The notes under the pieces are model-generated. The model ran no database searches. It was not told where the DNA came from and saw only the letters and a list, made by a program, of their open reading frames with translations. Shown in pieces: positions 46,714 through 58,847 of a stretch of 64,000 bases of DNA. The position numbers and the translations under genes are program-made. The stretch's first letter is position 1; each line of letters begins with the position of its first letter. Source of the DNA: Adiantum capillus-veneris (taxonomy: Eukaryota; Streptophyta; Polypodiopsida; Polypodiales; Pteridaceae); the NCBI GenBank assembly GCA_014529385.2, contig CM043962.1, positions 45,203,598-45,267,597 of the forward strand, in the 5' to 3' direction.

Positions 46714-47742
46714 ATGGTTCTTGCAACAACCTGAGAATCTAAGATTGGTCTGAAGGTCTCTCCATGTGATGGTAGGACCATATCATTAAATTTTCCTTCA
46801 TAAGGACCCATAAGGAAGGCAAATCCTTAAAGATTTTGTCTCGACTGTCCTCCAATTTCTCTATACCTTGATCACTATATATAGACTGCATGTCAAAGTC
46901 AACCATGTCTTTGTGAAGGTCAACTTCAGCAATGGGTGTTTTCATCCCATCTCGATTCTCATATCTCGGCTTCTTGACCATCTTTCAAAGTTCATCCGGC
47001 CAATTGTCTCTAACCTTTGTTACATTAGGAGGTATTTGGTAAGCAGATTTATCCATAGTATTCTTCGCCACTTGATTTGTCATGTCTTTCTGACATGTTT
47101 ATGCTTGTTCTTTCTCTTGATAGTGCTTCAGCTCTTTTTTCTCGTCTCATTTGTCGACTATTTCCTTTTGGTTTTCATTTACAGTTTAATTTTCAAAATC
47201 TCGTCCTTGTTCACTCATTTCTTTCACTTAATCAAGGTCTCTCGGGTCTACAGATGGTTGGGAAACTATTCTCTTTTGAACGGGCATAGTTGATGGAGGC
47301 TCCATAAGAGTTTGAGCAGTCTCAATCAGCTTTTTGCTCATCTCCAGCCAAAGCTTTTCCCATTCTGTATTAGGATAAGTTAGCCATATATACTCCATTT
47401 GTATGGTGATTGCCCAATCTAGCTTGATATGCTTTTAGAATTGCTTCCAATGGCTTGAATTTTTTTTCAGCTGACACCGAACCTTTAGAACCAACTTCTT
47501 TTGGCGTGATTTCATTCAAATCTCACATATTTCTTCTAGTACAATGCTAGACTTAGGTTTTGCTGGTTCTTGTGATTGTTCTCAATCTTGGGATAGCTTA
47601 GTCATAACAGCCTTTAACTTCTTAGGGTATTGGACTCTCACTCTATCTCATGTGGATTTTCTATTTGATTTTGCACTAATACATTTTTGAAAGTCACTTC
47701 CTTCTTTTTTTCTTGTTGTTTTCTATTTTTCGTGCACTCTCT
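46714..47742 (-). other. Decayed minus-strand sequence downstream of gag J
   Basis: A minus-strand frame at 46739-46981 (MVKKPRYENRDGMKTPIAEV...) and many broken frames lie 3' of the J gag, where its protease/pol would be. No RT or protease motif could be read. Confidence 0.3.
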
Positions 47743-48358
47743 TTACCGTTTCAATGGAATTTTTGATCCTCTTGAAGATGGTAAAACCTCTACAATGTTC
47801 ATCACTACTTTTCCACCTTTATCTTGGTTATGTGGACAATTTGGATATAGGTGATCAGTCCCACACTCTCCACTATATCCTCCTTCACTCTTCTTCCCAT
47901 GAGGAGTGTTGAATACTACATTAGGTTGTTCCTCAGGGCAGTCTCTAGCCCAATGGTCTCCATCGCACCTGAAACAAGGTCTTGAAGGTCTCTGTTGTTT
48001 AGGTTGCTGAGCATATTGTCTTTGAGGAGATATATTTGGTCTAGATTCACCCTGATTAGCTATGAGCATCAATGTTCCCTGAATTAGGGTAAACCCTTTG
48101 CTCTAATTTATGTTGCCCTTCATCTATGTGAATCTCTAGAGGACGAAATAACACTTTCTTGATCATAGGATTCCATGACCTTTGATGGATAAGGATCACT
48201 TTGATGGTAGTGTACGTGTGGTGTTCTTCTTTGTGATACATATGTACTGGTACTAGAGCACTCTCCTTTGGGTACTCATCTGGATACATATACCTCACTT
48301 TTGCATGATCTTTCCTCGGTAATGGTGTGAATGTCTTGGGTCCGTCAAGGGTCAACAC
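47743..48358 (-). pseudogene. Element J: gag with two zinc knuckles (minus strand)
   Basis: Two consecutive minus-strand frames. The first (48358-48056) reads DGPKTFTPLPRKDHAKVRYM and HHTYTTIKVILIHQ, unassigned. The second (48072-47743) has a Pro/Gln-rich stretch (QPKQQRPSRP) followed by CFRCDGDHWARDC (CX2CX3HX4C) and a second, shorter knuckle CGTDHLYPNCP. Paired knuckles of this kind follow the capsid in some plant Ty3/gypsy gags. The lineage differs from family A and from element C. It is probably inactive, since pol is not recognisable. Confidence 0.65.
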
Positions 48359-50125
48359 CTATCACATCTCTAGAAGAGATGGAACTAATATGAAATGTCA
48401 ATCCTAAGAAGCAAGTGACTCTACTAGGGCATGGAGGCATGCCAAAAGGTTGTCAATCTCTTGTCTAAACACAACACATTCCACTTTGACACTCAATGTG
48501 TACTCTGTCTGTTCTGCCGGAATCTCTTATTCTATCCTTCAATCCTCTTGCCTAACCACATGCAAATCCTCAAGCAAATCAACTCCATCTGACTCCAAAG
48601 TTAATAGGTAGCTTCCTAAGATTATATAGAACAAAAAGGAGTTGTCAGAATTTCAATATGACACCAAGAAAAAAAAACAAGATGTTCTCTGGTATGGGCA
48701 GATGCACTCGAGGGGTGCATTGTGTAATCACAATAATGTACCATGTGAGCTCAGCAAGAGTGGTCTTTTAATGCAAAAGTTTTATAAAAAAGGAATTTCT
48801 ATATTCCGTTTTGGAAAAAAATCTTAAAATAAGGGGTCACTTTATTCATTCAAACATGTTAAAAAGGGGATTTTTAAATTACCCCGTGAATGCACGTTAT
48901 ATAGGGCGTTTTGATTATTGCATCCCTCAAGTATATGTAGATGGACTTTTTGGATTTTAGACATGCCTACTAGGTTCCCCTAAGTGCCTCAAATCTCATG
49001 CGATTGACAAAATCTCAAAATGATACTCGGATAGAGAGAAATGTCAATGTTGACCCGTGGGTCAACAATACGACATAACTCAACAAAGCCTTATTATTTT
49101 AGAGTTATGAAATGCTACAGATTATGGTTAAAAACATCATTTGCTATGAGTAGTTAGTCTAGTTGCAAAAGCCGAGGTGCAATGGCACTTCCAGATTGTA
49201 CATACAAAGCCATTTTACCTGATGAACTCTATTTTAGGTTTAACGTATGGTAGCCTTGATATATAAGGTACCTAGGTCATTCTGTAAAGAAAACTTTATC
49301 ATAATCAAGTTTTGAGATGCCGTCGACTGTGTGTGAGAGAGAAAGAGAGAGAGTGTCAGCTTCATCCTGGCGCTACTCCCTGCTCATTCATCACATTGGA
49401 GATCCGACTACACCATCGTGCTAGGCTTGATGAGAGCTACACAACAATGCCAAGCATTTCATGTGGAACGGAGTAAACGTGCTCACATAGCTACGAGATA
49501 TTTGTGGCCATAAGTATATCAAACAATGTCTGTTTTTTGCATGCAAGTAGTCATTTGAATCCCCGGGGGATTCACCAAGGAAAACTTACCACACAAGGTA
49601 AGTGCAGGGGAGGGGTTTTTTTTTTACAAGTTACATAAGCGTATAAGTTAGAGGTAGGCCCCCAATAATGTATCTCCAAAGCTTAAAAATGAGAGAGGGG
49701 GTATCATTATTTTATTTTTTTGGAGGGGGGGGAGAGAAGTGAGAAAACATGAGAGGAAGTTTTTTTTGTGTTTTAAAATCATGGCTTCCCAAAAGATTTT
49801 GCCCTCGAACTTCAATAGCTATAAAGATACATGCAAGAACTAACACTACTTTCTATATAGTTCATTTGTTGAGGGATGAAAGCTATAAAGAGTTTGTATA
49901 GATGCAGATTTACATGGAGAACCTAACAAAACTTTATAACCATGTTGTTATTTAGATGGGTCAAAATTGGACGAGTAGCTAGAGTGCAGGTTGTACGAAC
50001 ACATAGTTTGAAAGTCAAACTAAGACACATTGAGGGTATATCTAGTTATCAATAGAAGTGGTTCCTTAGTACATTTCCAGTCACTATGCTACACGCTCTT
50101 TGACTAGTTTTACTCAATTAGATCA
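48359..50125. other. Region without recognisable genes
   Basis: AT-rich sequence with a purine-rich run near 49330-49350, a T-run near 49616 and a G-run near 49724. No domain, LTR pair or repeat unit was recognised. Confidence 0.5.
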
Positions 50126-50724
50126 TGTAAGACCTAAATTTTATATGTAAGATAGGGGTATGATAGTTTTTTGCATGGATTGTAGTATAAGCGTAGAAAG
50201 GGGGTTCATATTCCCTAATATGAGTCGTATATATGGGTTTTATCAAAGTTGTCCACTCGCACGTGGCGTCCTGTTTTGTATATAGAGCAAATCCCTTGGG
50301 TTTGAATCATGGCAACCTAAGCTACATATAGGTACTCATAGACTTTCGTTTTGGCACTTCCAAAATTCTAGTCTGTCTTCATACGCGTTTTCTACACATG
50401 GGTCTAGAGTGAGGGTAGAGGCTTTGGGATAGGTGTATCCTAGGAAGGATGATGTTCCTTACGTTTTGTACAATTCTCGTATGGTTTGGTGAGTTCCCTT
50501 CTGTTTGTGTGTATGTGGGTTGGGTGGTGTAGTTGATAATAGTGAGATTCTTGACTGCGGTTTAGTTAGCCTTCCAGAGTGTTGTATAGGTGGAATGTTC
50601 TCAGCTTGACAAGCTAAAGAGATTGCCTCCGTGCAACCATCGTGTTATCTATGTCCATTAACATTATGTTAATCTAGGTAGTGTTGCATGCACTTCATAG
50701 GTGTTGTGATTTGCTCCCGCAACA
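50126..50724 (+). mobile_element. Element K: candidate 5' LTR
   Basis: The right end is well supported: GCTCCCGCAACA directly before an Asp-tRNA-type primer site. The left end at 50126 (TGTAAGACCTAA) is a guess from the TG start and the resulting 599-bp length. A TATA-like TGTATATAG lies near 50276. No partner LTR was found, and no gag or pol follows. Confidence 0.4.
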
Positions 50725-50725
50725 T

Positions 50726-50743
50726 TGGTGCCATTGCCGGGGA
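50726..50743 (+). promoter_or_regulatory. Element K primer-binding site (tRNA-Asp type)
   Basis: TGGTGCCATTGCCGGGGA differs by two bases from TGGCGCCGTTGCCGGGGA, the site common to plant Athila/Tat-type gypsy elements. It lies one base after CAACA. Confidence 0.7.
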
Positions 50744-52929
50744 CACAAGGACTTGCGTAGGTAATCCTATAACACTTATGTGATGGTTTCTTGCTATAGT
50801 TTTGGCTAAAGGAAGCATCTTTCTTAAGTGGATCCGGAAGAGGTTATTTCGAGATCAAGTGGATATTAGCCAAGACACGTGTGTCTTGCTGAGGGTCTGT
50901 GAGTAGGTAGATTTAGTTAGGATTTGTAGTATTAATTGTGGATTAGAGTAGTTGTTGGTGGTTGAGTGATTTGTGAGGTGATAAAAGTGTTTTGTTGCTA
51001 GTCCGTTTGTGGCATTGCAACGTTTTTCTACTCATAAATGCGGAACCCCATATGATGTGTAGGAGTAGCTTTAGGTAAGTGATTTGATTCTGATCTAGAG
51101 CTATTCATCACTGATTTATTTGCTAAAGTGCTTGTTTTTATTCACAATATCTGAAAAGTTGATTTTGAGGATAAAGATGCAAGAAACACCTTTTTGTGAC
51201 ATATTTCCATGATCGATTGATGTTGTGCATATAAAAGGGCATGCCCAAGAGTTTTGTGTGGAAAAATTGAAATTTTGTAAACTTGGACATCATATGTGTA
51301 TGTTGTCTCAAGAGGCATTTGGAGACAAAATTGAAAAATCTGATGTACAAAAGTGTTCAAAAGGGGGGTTTTACCCTAAGTACACATTGAGACCAAAGTT
51401 TTGACCAACTCTTGACACCCAAAAGACAAAAGACGGAGTGTCAAAAACGGAAAAAGGAAAAAACTTGTAATTCTGAGCACCTTTTTGCATGAAAATTGGT
51501 GAAAATGCTTGAAAACCAGTGCTAGAGACTTGGGGATGCCTGGGAATGAATTATGACAAAAAATTCATCAGTAGACATCATACGCTATGATGTCTAAAGG
51601 GTGATTTTGGCAGCAAAAATGAACTTTTGACATTATATCCATCTTCTACATGTTGTGTTGAGCACATACACCAAATTTTACTCCATTTGGGCTTATAGAT
51701 TGAGAGTTAAGGGGGTTTTACTCTTTCAAGGGATTTCCTTCTCAAACATGATGATTTTGTGCATTTTTTAGTTCCAAAAATTGCTATGAGCACATATTTA
51801 GGTTCCACACATCAAGGGGCACCTATGGTAGAAATAGAAATCCATTCTAACCACCTAGACATCGTACGTGTATGATGTCTTAAAGACCATATTTTGGGTC
51901 AAAAGTTACATATGGGTGCATCCATGTGTTCTAGAGCATTTAGGGAGCAAGTGGGCCGAATTCCATTTCATTTGAATCATTTTTGGGCTTATAAAGACCA
52001 CAACACAGATCTAGGCAAAGTGATTGCTTGGAATTAGTCATGCATGGATTCCGTTACTTAAAAAGAGAAATTTAGGAATGATTCTTGATATTTATCAGTA
52101 TAATCTATCGTAAGAAAGTTTCATCAACAAAAGTTGGTCATGCGACGACGGAGTAAGGAAAGATTAAACCGTGGGTAAACAACAAAAACAAAAAAGCTCA
52201 TTAAAGAAACTAGGTAAGATAATCAAACATCACAAAACGACATGAGAAAAGTGAAGGAGAGGAGAAAATTTTGAATGATGAAGGTGGATGAAGAGCGAAG
52301 TCTAGGGTGGGAGGTGTAATTAATTAAGGAATATCTTTTTTCAAGATTGGAAAAAAAAGAACGATGTCCCCAAAGACTAGGCACTCACGAGCTACTCAAT
52401 TTGTCGCACATGACTGTTGGAACTCTGTACTTGTAGTAATTTAAAACGAACTTAAAGTAAGGGTCAATCTTCGCCAAACCATTAGGAATTGTAGTTAAGG
52501 ATCATTGTACAAGTGTGGACTCAACACATGGGAAAGGAGACAGGACGGGCTTTAACCTAGAGAGCCGTGCTTGAAGATATATATGTGTTTGTTTGTGGAA
52601 CTAGAATATGGTATTATATAAATATAATAGGAAAAGGAAATAAAATATTACTAAAGGTGGGGGACTACATGAAAAACATACTATTAGGAGTGGAAAAGAG
52701 TTGTGTGTTGCTCTCTATCCTCTTGATTTTCACTATTCGCGTAGGTAGTATTTATACCTCTATAGTGTTTCTCCCAAAGTGTTTGGTTGGGTGGTGTGGA
52801 TGGTGTGGATACTCATGAGGGAGATGGATAATCATATGGTGGTACAAAACCCCCTTTCTTTTCTCCTCCCCGCATTCTAAATGGATAGAGAAAACAAAGA
52901 ATAATCTAGTAATTAGTATTGGATTATTA
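50744..52929 (+). other. Interior of element K or unrelated spacer, no genes
   Basis: No gag or pol motif was found. Three imperfect palindromes of the GACATCATACGNNTATGATGTC type lie at 51286, 51574 and 51858. The rest is AT-rich without structure I can name. Confidence 0.4.
51286..51879. repeat. Three spaced palindromes, GACATCATACG...ATGATGTC
   Basis: Copies at 51286-51307, 51574-51594 and 51858-51879, spaced 288 and 284 bp. Their immediate flanks differ, but copies 2 and 3 are followed about 120 bp on by a shared TTTGGGCTTATA phrase, hinting at a diverged tandem unit. Confidence 0.5.
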
Positions 52930-52934
52930 TAATG

Positions 52935-53423
52935 TGCTACAACCGGAAGCCTGGCTGCCCTGCAAAATACTCGAAAATGGAACATAGCAAGACATAAACG
53001 ACTAAATCTACTTACCTGCTGAATCGCAAAAATCCATCGACGAGCACAACACAAATACAGAGAGGCTGAGAGCGGGAGAGAGCAAGAGAGAGCGTGCAGA
53101 CGCACCTCCTAGAGCAGAGTGCTACGCCGGCACGGTGAGAGAGAAGAGGGGAGAGATGAGAAGAGCAACGCAGACACTGGGTGCAATCTCCCCCCGTGCA
53201 AGAGTGACCATTTCCCTCTTGCACGTATTTGTTATATAGATTTCTTGAATGGTCAAATTGGTTACAAATTGGCCGGCCGATCATAAATGGCCAAAGCTCA
53301 TAAAGAGCAATTGAATAATAAAATGTACATAAAATATGATATCCTTTTGCAATAGCTTAGCTCGGTCAAGCCTTTTCCACCTATCACAGCTTCAATAAAT
53401 AATAAGATATCAATTCCATAACA
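52935..53423 (-). repeat. E2 3' LTR
   Basis: On the minus strand it runs from TGTTATGGAATTGATA to CCGGTTGTAGCA. It is CT-rich in the middle, as in E. Confidence 0.92.
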
Positions 53424-56400
53424 TACCTCTCCGTTGGAAAGCAACTGTCCTCAGTTGCGAAGATAAAAATCTGCAAACAATACTTGTCAAATACAGTGAT
53501 TAGTATGTTGTGTCAAAAATATCACATAATAAATATAAAAAAATTTATGAAACTAAACAACATTAGCTTATGCATGCCGTCATCCACATACTACCTATTC
53601 TAGTGTCCCATACCACTAGAATAAGCAGTATATGTCATACCCTGATGAATCAGAATATCATTGGTCACACTCATCATTAATCTCATAATGTCAAGTCTCA
53701 TCACATAAACACTGCCATAATAATCACCAGATACCAAATCCCAATCCAATTCTAAGTCCAAATCCAAATCACTTTCATTATGTACCCGGGTAACAAAATC
53801 ATACCAGTTACAGTGGTGGCCAGCCACTGCAGCATGATTTTGTGATTGGTATTGCCTAAATCGGCGAATCTGCACTAATGCTGCCTAAATCAGCGAATCT
53901 GCATTTACCCTTATGAATCTGTAATTTTTCAGTGTGCTACCTAAATCGGTGAATCTGCACTAGGATGAGCATTTACACACTGCCTAAACCGGCGAATCGG
54001 TGTGCTTGTGACCAATGGACTAGACAAGGCATAAAGGAGAAAAAGTATATTTACTACGTTGTCGACATCACATTGCAGTATATCACCAAAGGACTTACAA
54101 ATTGTTTTTCAATATCCCACAGCACCTTATCCCAATTGCTGTATAGCTTATAGACAAATCATCTCAAGAAAAAAAATCCTTTCAATATAATTAGAAGTGA
54201 TGACCTTAGCAGTGTTTGAGTATTCACGTGAGAACACAATGCAGAGAAATTAAATATGAAAAGAGGAATGACGTATTTGATGTACATACCAGGAGGGTAG
54301 ACTGTATTTCAAAATATATATACCATTGTTGGCATATGGGGAGGGGTGCAAGTGATGCAACTAGCAAACATACACCAAAGTGTAGCTAACAGATCCAAAA
54401 TGTGTTAGTGTGGGGTTAATAATTAGTCATGAACTTGCAATGACAACTACAGAAGGGAGTAGTAAACAACAAATGTGAGACAACTAAATGGATTTCTTTT
54501 TTTTTCTGCAGTTCTAATTAGGTAGCATAGATCAACTAGTGCCACTAACCCAAAAAAATATAAGAACAAAGTGCGAATTGTTGCATGTGGCCAAAGTAAA
54601 AGATGTGAGTATGACATGTTGCTTGACTCATGACATGAATCGGACAACTCAATAGAAAAAAAAAAAAAAGGTACATTGACTTCTTGTCGAGGTTTACCAT
54701 GATTAGCCTTTGATTGCTGAGATAGTGGGATTATTCTGCTTCGATTGTGTAAGAAGATGATGTATTGGTTATATATATGCAATTTGCTGTAGCATTCATA
54801 GAATTTATTTAATTTTTTATTTAATTTTTTTATTATATTATTATTTTTTAATCATTTGAGAGATAGGACTACATGGATGAGGTTGAGAAAAGCGTCTTTG
54901 CTAATCAGCCAAGCTATACGAGTTTCAAAAAAAAAAAATCATTTATAGGTGAGCAATGACAAAATGAAAGTATAACCATTAGTTTGAGGGAGAAATATGT
55001 TGATTCCTATTATGTTCATGCAAAAATAGTATGATCGAAAAATCTATACCTAGCTAGTAAGAGAGTAAAAATACAAATAAAAAATATGATGCACTTTTAT
55101 ACCAATAATTTTGACTCGGCACCTATAGAAAGATTCCTTGTTAATGTTATTAATGCGTGATATTTATAATTACTTATTGTAGGGCTACAATAACTACGAC
55201 AGTATTTTCACTAACACTGTGAGCAAACGAGCCAAACTATAAGAGGTCAAAGCTTAAGGGACCTGTTGATTGTCAGCGTGCTATAACACAATTAATATTA
55301 GCATGTGAATAAAACAAAATTGATCACACTGATTATGATGATAGAGAAAACATAAGTGAGTACAAGTCATTATATGAAGTACCTTATGAGAAAAGATAGT
55401 CTTCACAAAATGGAGAACACATATTATAGTATGGTGTGTGACTCAGGGCGTGACCTCCGAGGATGGTAGGTTACAAAAGACTTTGCCATTTGCGTCGCTC
55501 AGACAAGCTTTGGCGGACGTGATGTCTGAAACCACAAGGGTAGGAAGGACCCCTAGCATCAGGAACCTTATAGACCCGTACGCCTTGCTGAATTTGGCCA
55601 TGGTCTTGTGGAGCAACTTAATTCACATTAGCTCACCTCTCTGTATCAGCTATCACACCATCGCAATGATTAGCATGTCACTACCATTAGCGGCACACAT
55701 CCACCGGCCGGTAGCGCTTCTTCTTCCATGAGAACATTGTCAACCTATGCGAGTGTTTCTTTTGCACGTTGTGAAGCCCTGAACCCGTGATCAAAATCCT
55801 TGGCATCTTTGTGGGCATTATAGGTAAAGTCCTCAAACTTGCAATTAGTAGCATGGAACGCCTGCTCAAACCTTCTCTGGATATTTTGAGATTCCGACCA
55901 TTGAAAGCCACACCGTTTAAAGCCAAGCAGATTCGATCAAGTGGCCCATTCTTTGGATGAGAGAATGGAGCCGCATCCTCAAGGTGGGCTGCAAATATTA
56001 GTGTTGCTGTTGGCACTGTACGACGCGTATACTCGCAAGTATCTGTAACGACGAAGGTGGTTGTGGCAGGCTCAGCCCTTAGGAAGAGACCAAAAGATAG
56101 AAACATGGCATGACTACGGGAAGGTGGTCTACCCAACTGTTGACGTGCAGATACAACACTATTAAGAGGAAAAGTGGGTTTTCTGGGTGGCGTGAGTTGG
56201 TGCAGGTAGAGAGTGCTGTGCTTGACAGTGGGTAGCTCTTCTAGGTGAGGAAGTGATTGGTGGGTGTCAAGTGAGTGTTTCGCAGTCTACTGGTGAGAGG
56301 AAACAAATTGACGGCTGGGGAATAACGCCAGTTTGGGTTCTTGCATGGCGGCTGGTGTTCTGTGAGGATGAGGACGTCCGAAGTAAAGTTGTCTGGTTAC

Positions 56401-57653
56401 GATTGGTAGACCTCATGTATTCCAAGTGGTTGGGCTGCAATTTGATGAGAGAGGGAGAGAAAAAGAGAGATCGCGCAGCTGGAAACTTCAAGAGAACTGC
56501 ATGGCAGCTAGAGTGAGTGGAAGGATTACGGAAGTAGCCAATCCATGTGTGCATGATGGGAAAGGGGGTGGCGGTTAATGCAATACAGATGCATGGCGGC
56601 GGCTTAAAAAGGAGGTGGTTGTGAGACGTTGGTTGGGGTTGGTGGAGAAGGGACGCCCACTAGAGGGGTAGAGGCACTATCTGATGATGACGAACATATT
56701 GCATGGAAACTGTGAAAGGCAGAGGAAATCGGCATGAGTCTGCATGGCGGTTGGCCGAGTAGGTGCCCCACGGCTGCATGGGGATAGGTTGGAAAAAACC
56801 TCAGAACTCCAGTTGTGCAACCTCGGTTTGTGTCTTGGTTGGCTGCGAATGCCATTGAGGTATGTAGCTGCCATGGTAGCTCAAAAGCGCCGCTAAAATG
56901 TCATCCGTTGCTTGCAGTCAATGCCGGGGGAGTCAATCCATCTGCAATGGAATCGTTGCGGACATGCTGAGTCGCTGCTGCCAATGAGTGAGTTGCAAAG
57001 CTTGTCATATGGTGGGGTTGGTCGCTCCACAATACTGCATGTCATAGTTGTTTTTTTTTTTCCCTCCTTGGAGCTCATTCCCACGACAGGCTCCCGATCT
57101 CATGAGAGTGAGCCATAGGTTGTTGCCCTCAACCATTTACTCTCTTGAACATTTACATCACAAGGTTTGCTTGGGCGTGCTTGCTATAGTGTAGGATGAA
57201 ATGAGAAAGAGATATGTACACATGTTTTTACATCGACATCCTATTTAGATTCACGCTCAAGCTCCTTGTGCACGTCGTTGATTCCCCCGATGACATTAAA
57301 ACATCCAATTCTTCTTCGAATTCTAAACTAACTCAAAAGAGCGTTTTGCAACTCCTTCTCCATCGTCATTTTGTATCCACTCTCTCCTATGGAGTCGCTT
57401 CTAAACACTTGGTATGCGTAGTTAGGCTTTTTACCTCAATCATCTCAAATCTACTATACACCTAAATCAATATGCAATGGCGATGATTCTCAGATATACC
57501 AATCATGCTCTACATGTACACTAATTAAAAAAACCCCATTAATTTTCTCTTAATAAGAAAACATTTGCACCATTTAGGAGTGAAAAAGGAACTTAGCTCA
57601 ATCCCTTGGAACTCTCCATAGATGTACTTGTATCGTTTGGAGTGTAAATCTGA
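53424..57653 (-). other. E2 interior, non-coding
   Basis: The 3' part (53560-53870) is clearly homologous to 20280-20550 of E, including GTACCCGGGTAACAAAATC and CAGTTACAGTGGTGGCCAGC phrases. In both copies that stretch can be read as HHCNWYDFVTRVH, but in E the frame stops soon after, so coding is doubtful. The section 55440-57110 is comparatively GC-rich, with TGCATGGCGGC phrases. The 149-codon minus-strand frame at 55687-56136 (LDRICLALNGVAFNGRNLKI) has no recognised family and no counterpart noticed in E. Confidence 0.6.
53850..53995 (-). repeat. Four copies of GCCGATTTAGGCA in E2
   Basis: The reversed motif TGCCTAAATCGGCGAATCTG occurs at about 53853, 53882, 53938 and 53981, in the same position relative to the 3' LTR as the five copies in element E. 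Confidence 0.8.
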
Positions 57654-57665
57654 GCTCTGATACCA
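57654..57665 (-). promoter_or_regulatory. E2 primer-binding site
   Basis: On the minus strand TGGTATCAGAGC, one base from the LTR end at 57667. Confidence 0.92.
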
Positions 57666-57666
57666 C

Positions 57667-58155
57667 TGCTACAGTCGGAAGCCCGGCTGCCCTGCAAAAT
57701 ACTCGAAAATAGCACATAGCAAGACATAAATGACTAAATCTACTTACCTGCTGAATCGCAAAAATCCATCAACGAGCACAACAAAAATATAGAGAGGCTG
57801 AGAGCGGGAGAGAGCAAGAGAGCATGTGCAGACGCACCTCTTAGAGCAGAGTGCTACGCCGGCACGGTGAGAGAGAAGAGGGGAGAGATGAGAAGAGCAA
57901 CGCAGACACTGGGTGCAATCTCCCCCCGTGCAAGAGTGACCATTTCCCTCTTGCACGTATTTGTTATATAGATTTCTTGAATTGTCAAATTGGTTACAAA
58001 CTGGCCGGCCGGTCATAAATGGCCAAAGCTCATAAAGAGCACTTGAATAATAAAATGTACATAAAATATGATATCCTTTTGCAATAGCTTAGCTCGGTCA
58101 AGCTTTTTCCATCTGTCACAGCTTCAATAAATAATAAGATATCAATTCCATAACA
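57667..58155 (-). repeat. E2 5' LTR
   Basis: On the minus strand it runs from TGTTATGGAATTGATA (58155) to CCGACTGTAGCA (57667). It is the same length as its partner. Confidence 0.92.
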
Positions 58156-58160
58156 TAATG

Positions 58161-58425
58161 TATGTGGTAAGCTCAAGATTTGCATTCAAAATTAACTAAT
58201 CTCTAGTAATTAGTATCGGATTATTATAACGTATGTGGTAAGATCAAGATTAGAGTTTGAAATTCACTAATCTCGATCAATCCTCTTAGTTCGGATTTGT
58301 TGCTAGGAGTGGACCTCTTGGGGTATTCTTGATCTATGTACGATTGGGGGGACCTGAGAAGAGTCTGGTAGGGTTGGAAGGGGTAAACCCCACACCCTTA
58401 TTTATGATGAGATAATGAAATTAGA
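58161..58425. other. Right flank of E2 with duplicated phrase
   Basis: GTATGTGGTAAG...CAAGATT occurs twice (58160 and 58231), separated by the CTAGTAATTAGTATCGGATT phrase that also precedes E2 at 52907. No gene. Confidence 0.55.
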
Positions 58426-58555
58426 TTTTTTTTTTGTTCCAATCTCGTGCGAATAAAATCAAATGTTCATTATGAGCACTCAAGGTCGGCTGGCCGCACT
58501 TGAACCCATGACCCGGGTCACGGTCGAGTACTCAACCAACCAAGCTAGCTCCTTA
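58426..58555 (-). mobile_element. tRNA-derived SINE
   Basis: The minus strand has an RNA polymerase III box A (TAGCTTGGTTGG, at about 58536-58547) and box B (GGTTCAAGTGC, 58496-58506) at tRNA-like spacing, with TCATGGGTTCAAGTGC resembling a T-arm. About 70 bases of unrelated body follow, then a tail of ten A (58426-58435). A genuine tRNA is excluded because no acceptor stem or CCA-side pairing is present. It is a short SINE that would depend on LINE proteins for movement. Confidence 0.7.
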
Positions 58556-58805
58556 AACCAAATAGTGTGAGACCAAAAATGGAACTTGTCAATAAGTTTC
58601 AATTTAATGGAACATCTTGGTCAATGTACTCATTTTCACACATTTATGAGCCCCTAGCACTTTTGGTTGCGTTGTTGTTCCATATATCCCAAAAGTCTTT
58701 GCAAGGGTCCAAGGGATTTTGACATGGACTACCTATGATGTTACTAAAACATGTAATTTCCTTTTCTCAATAAACTAGTAATAAGTTCTTATGTATTTAG
58801 TGTCC

Positions 58806-58847
<42 letters not shown>

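Larger units (their letters stand above)
52935..58155 (-). mobile_element. Element E2: second LARD-like element of the E family
   Basis: 5221 bp, reversed relative to E. Both LTRs are 489 bp (3' LTR 52935-53423, 5' LTR 57667-58155), with the perfect target duplication TAATG at 52930-52934 and 58156-58160. The purine tract (reverse of TACCTCTCCGTT at 53424) and primer site (57654-57665) are present. The interior shows no retrotransposon protein domain. Equal LTR lengths and intact ends suggest a relatively young insertion. It lies in an older tandemly repeated flank (CTAGTAATTAGTAT repeated at 52907 and 58193). Confidence 0.9.

Noticed and set aside
58490..58550. A functional tRNA gene on the minus strand
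   Set aside because: Boxes A and B are present, but there is no paired acceptor stem, and an A-tailed body follows, as in a SINE.
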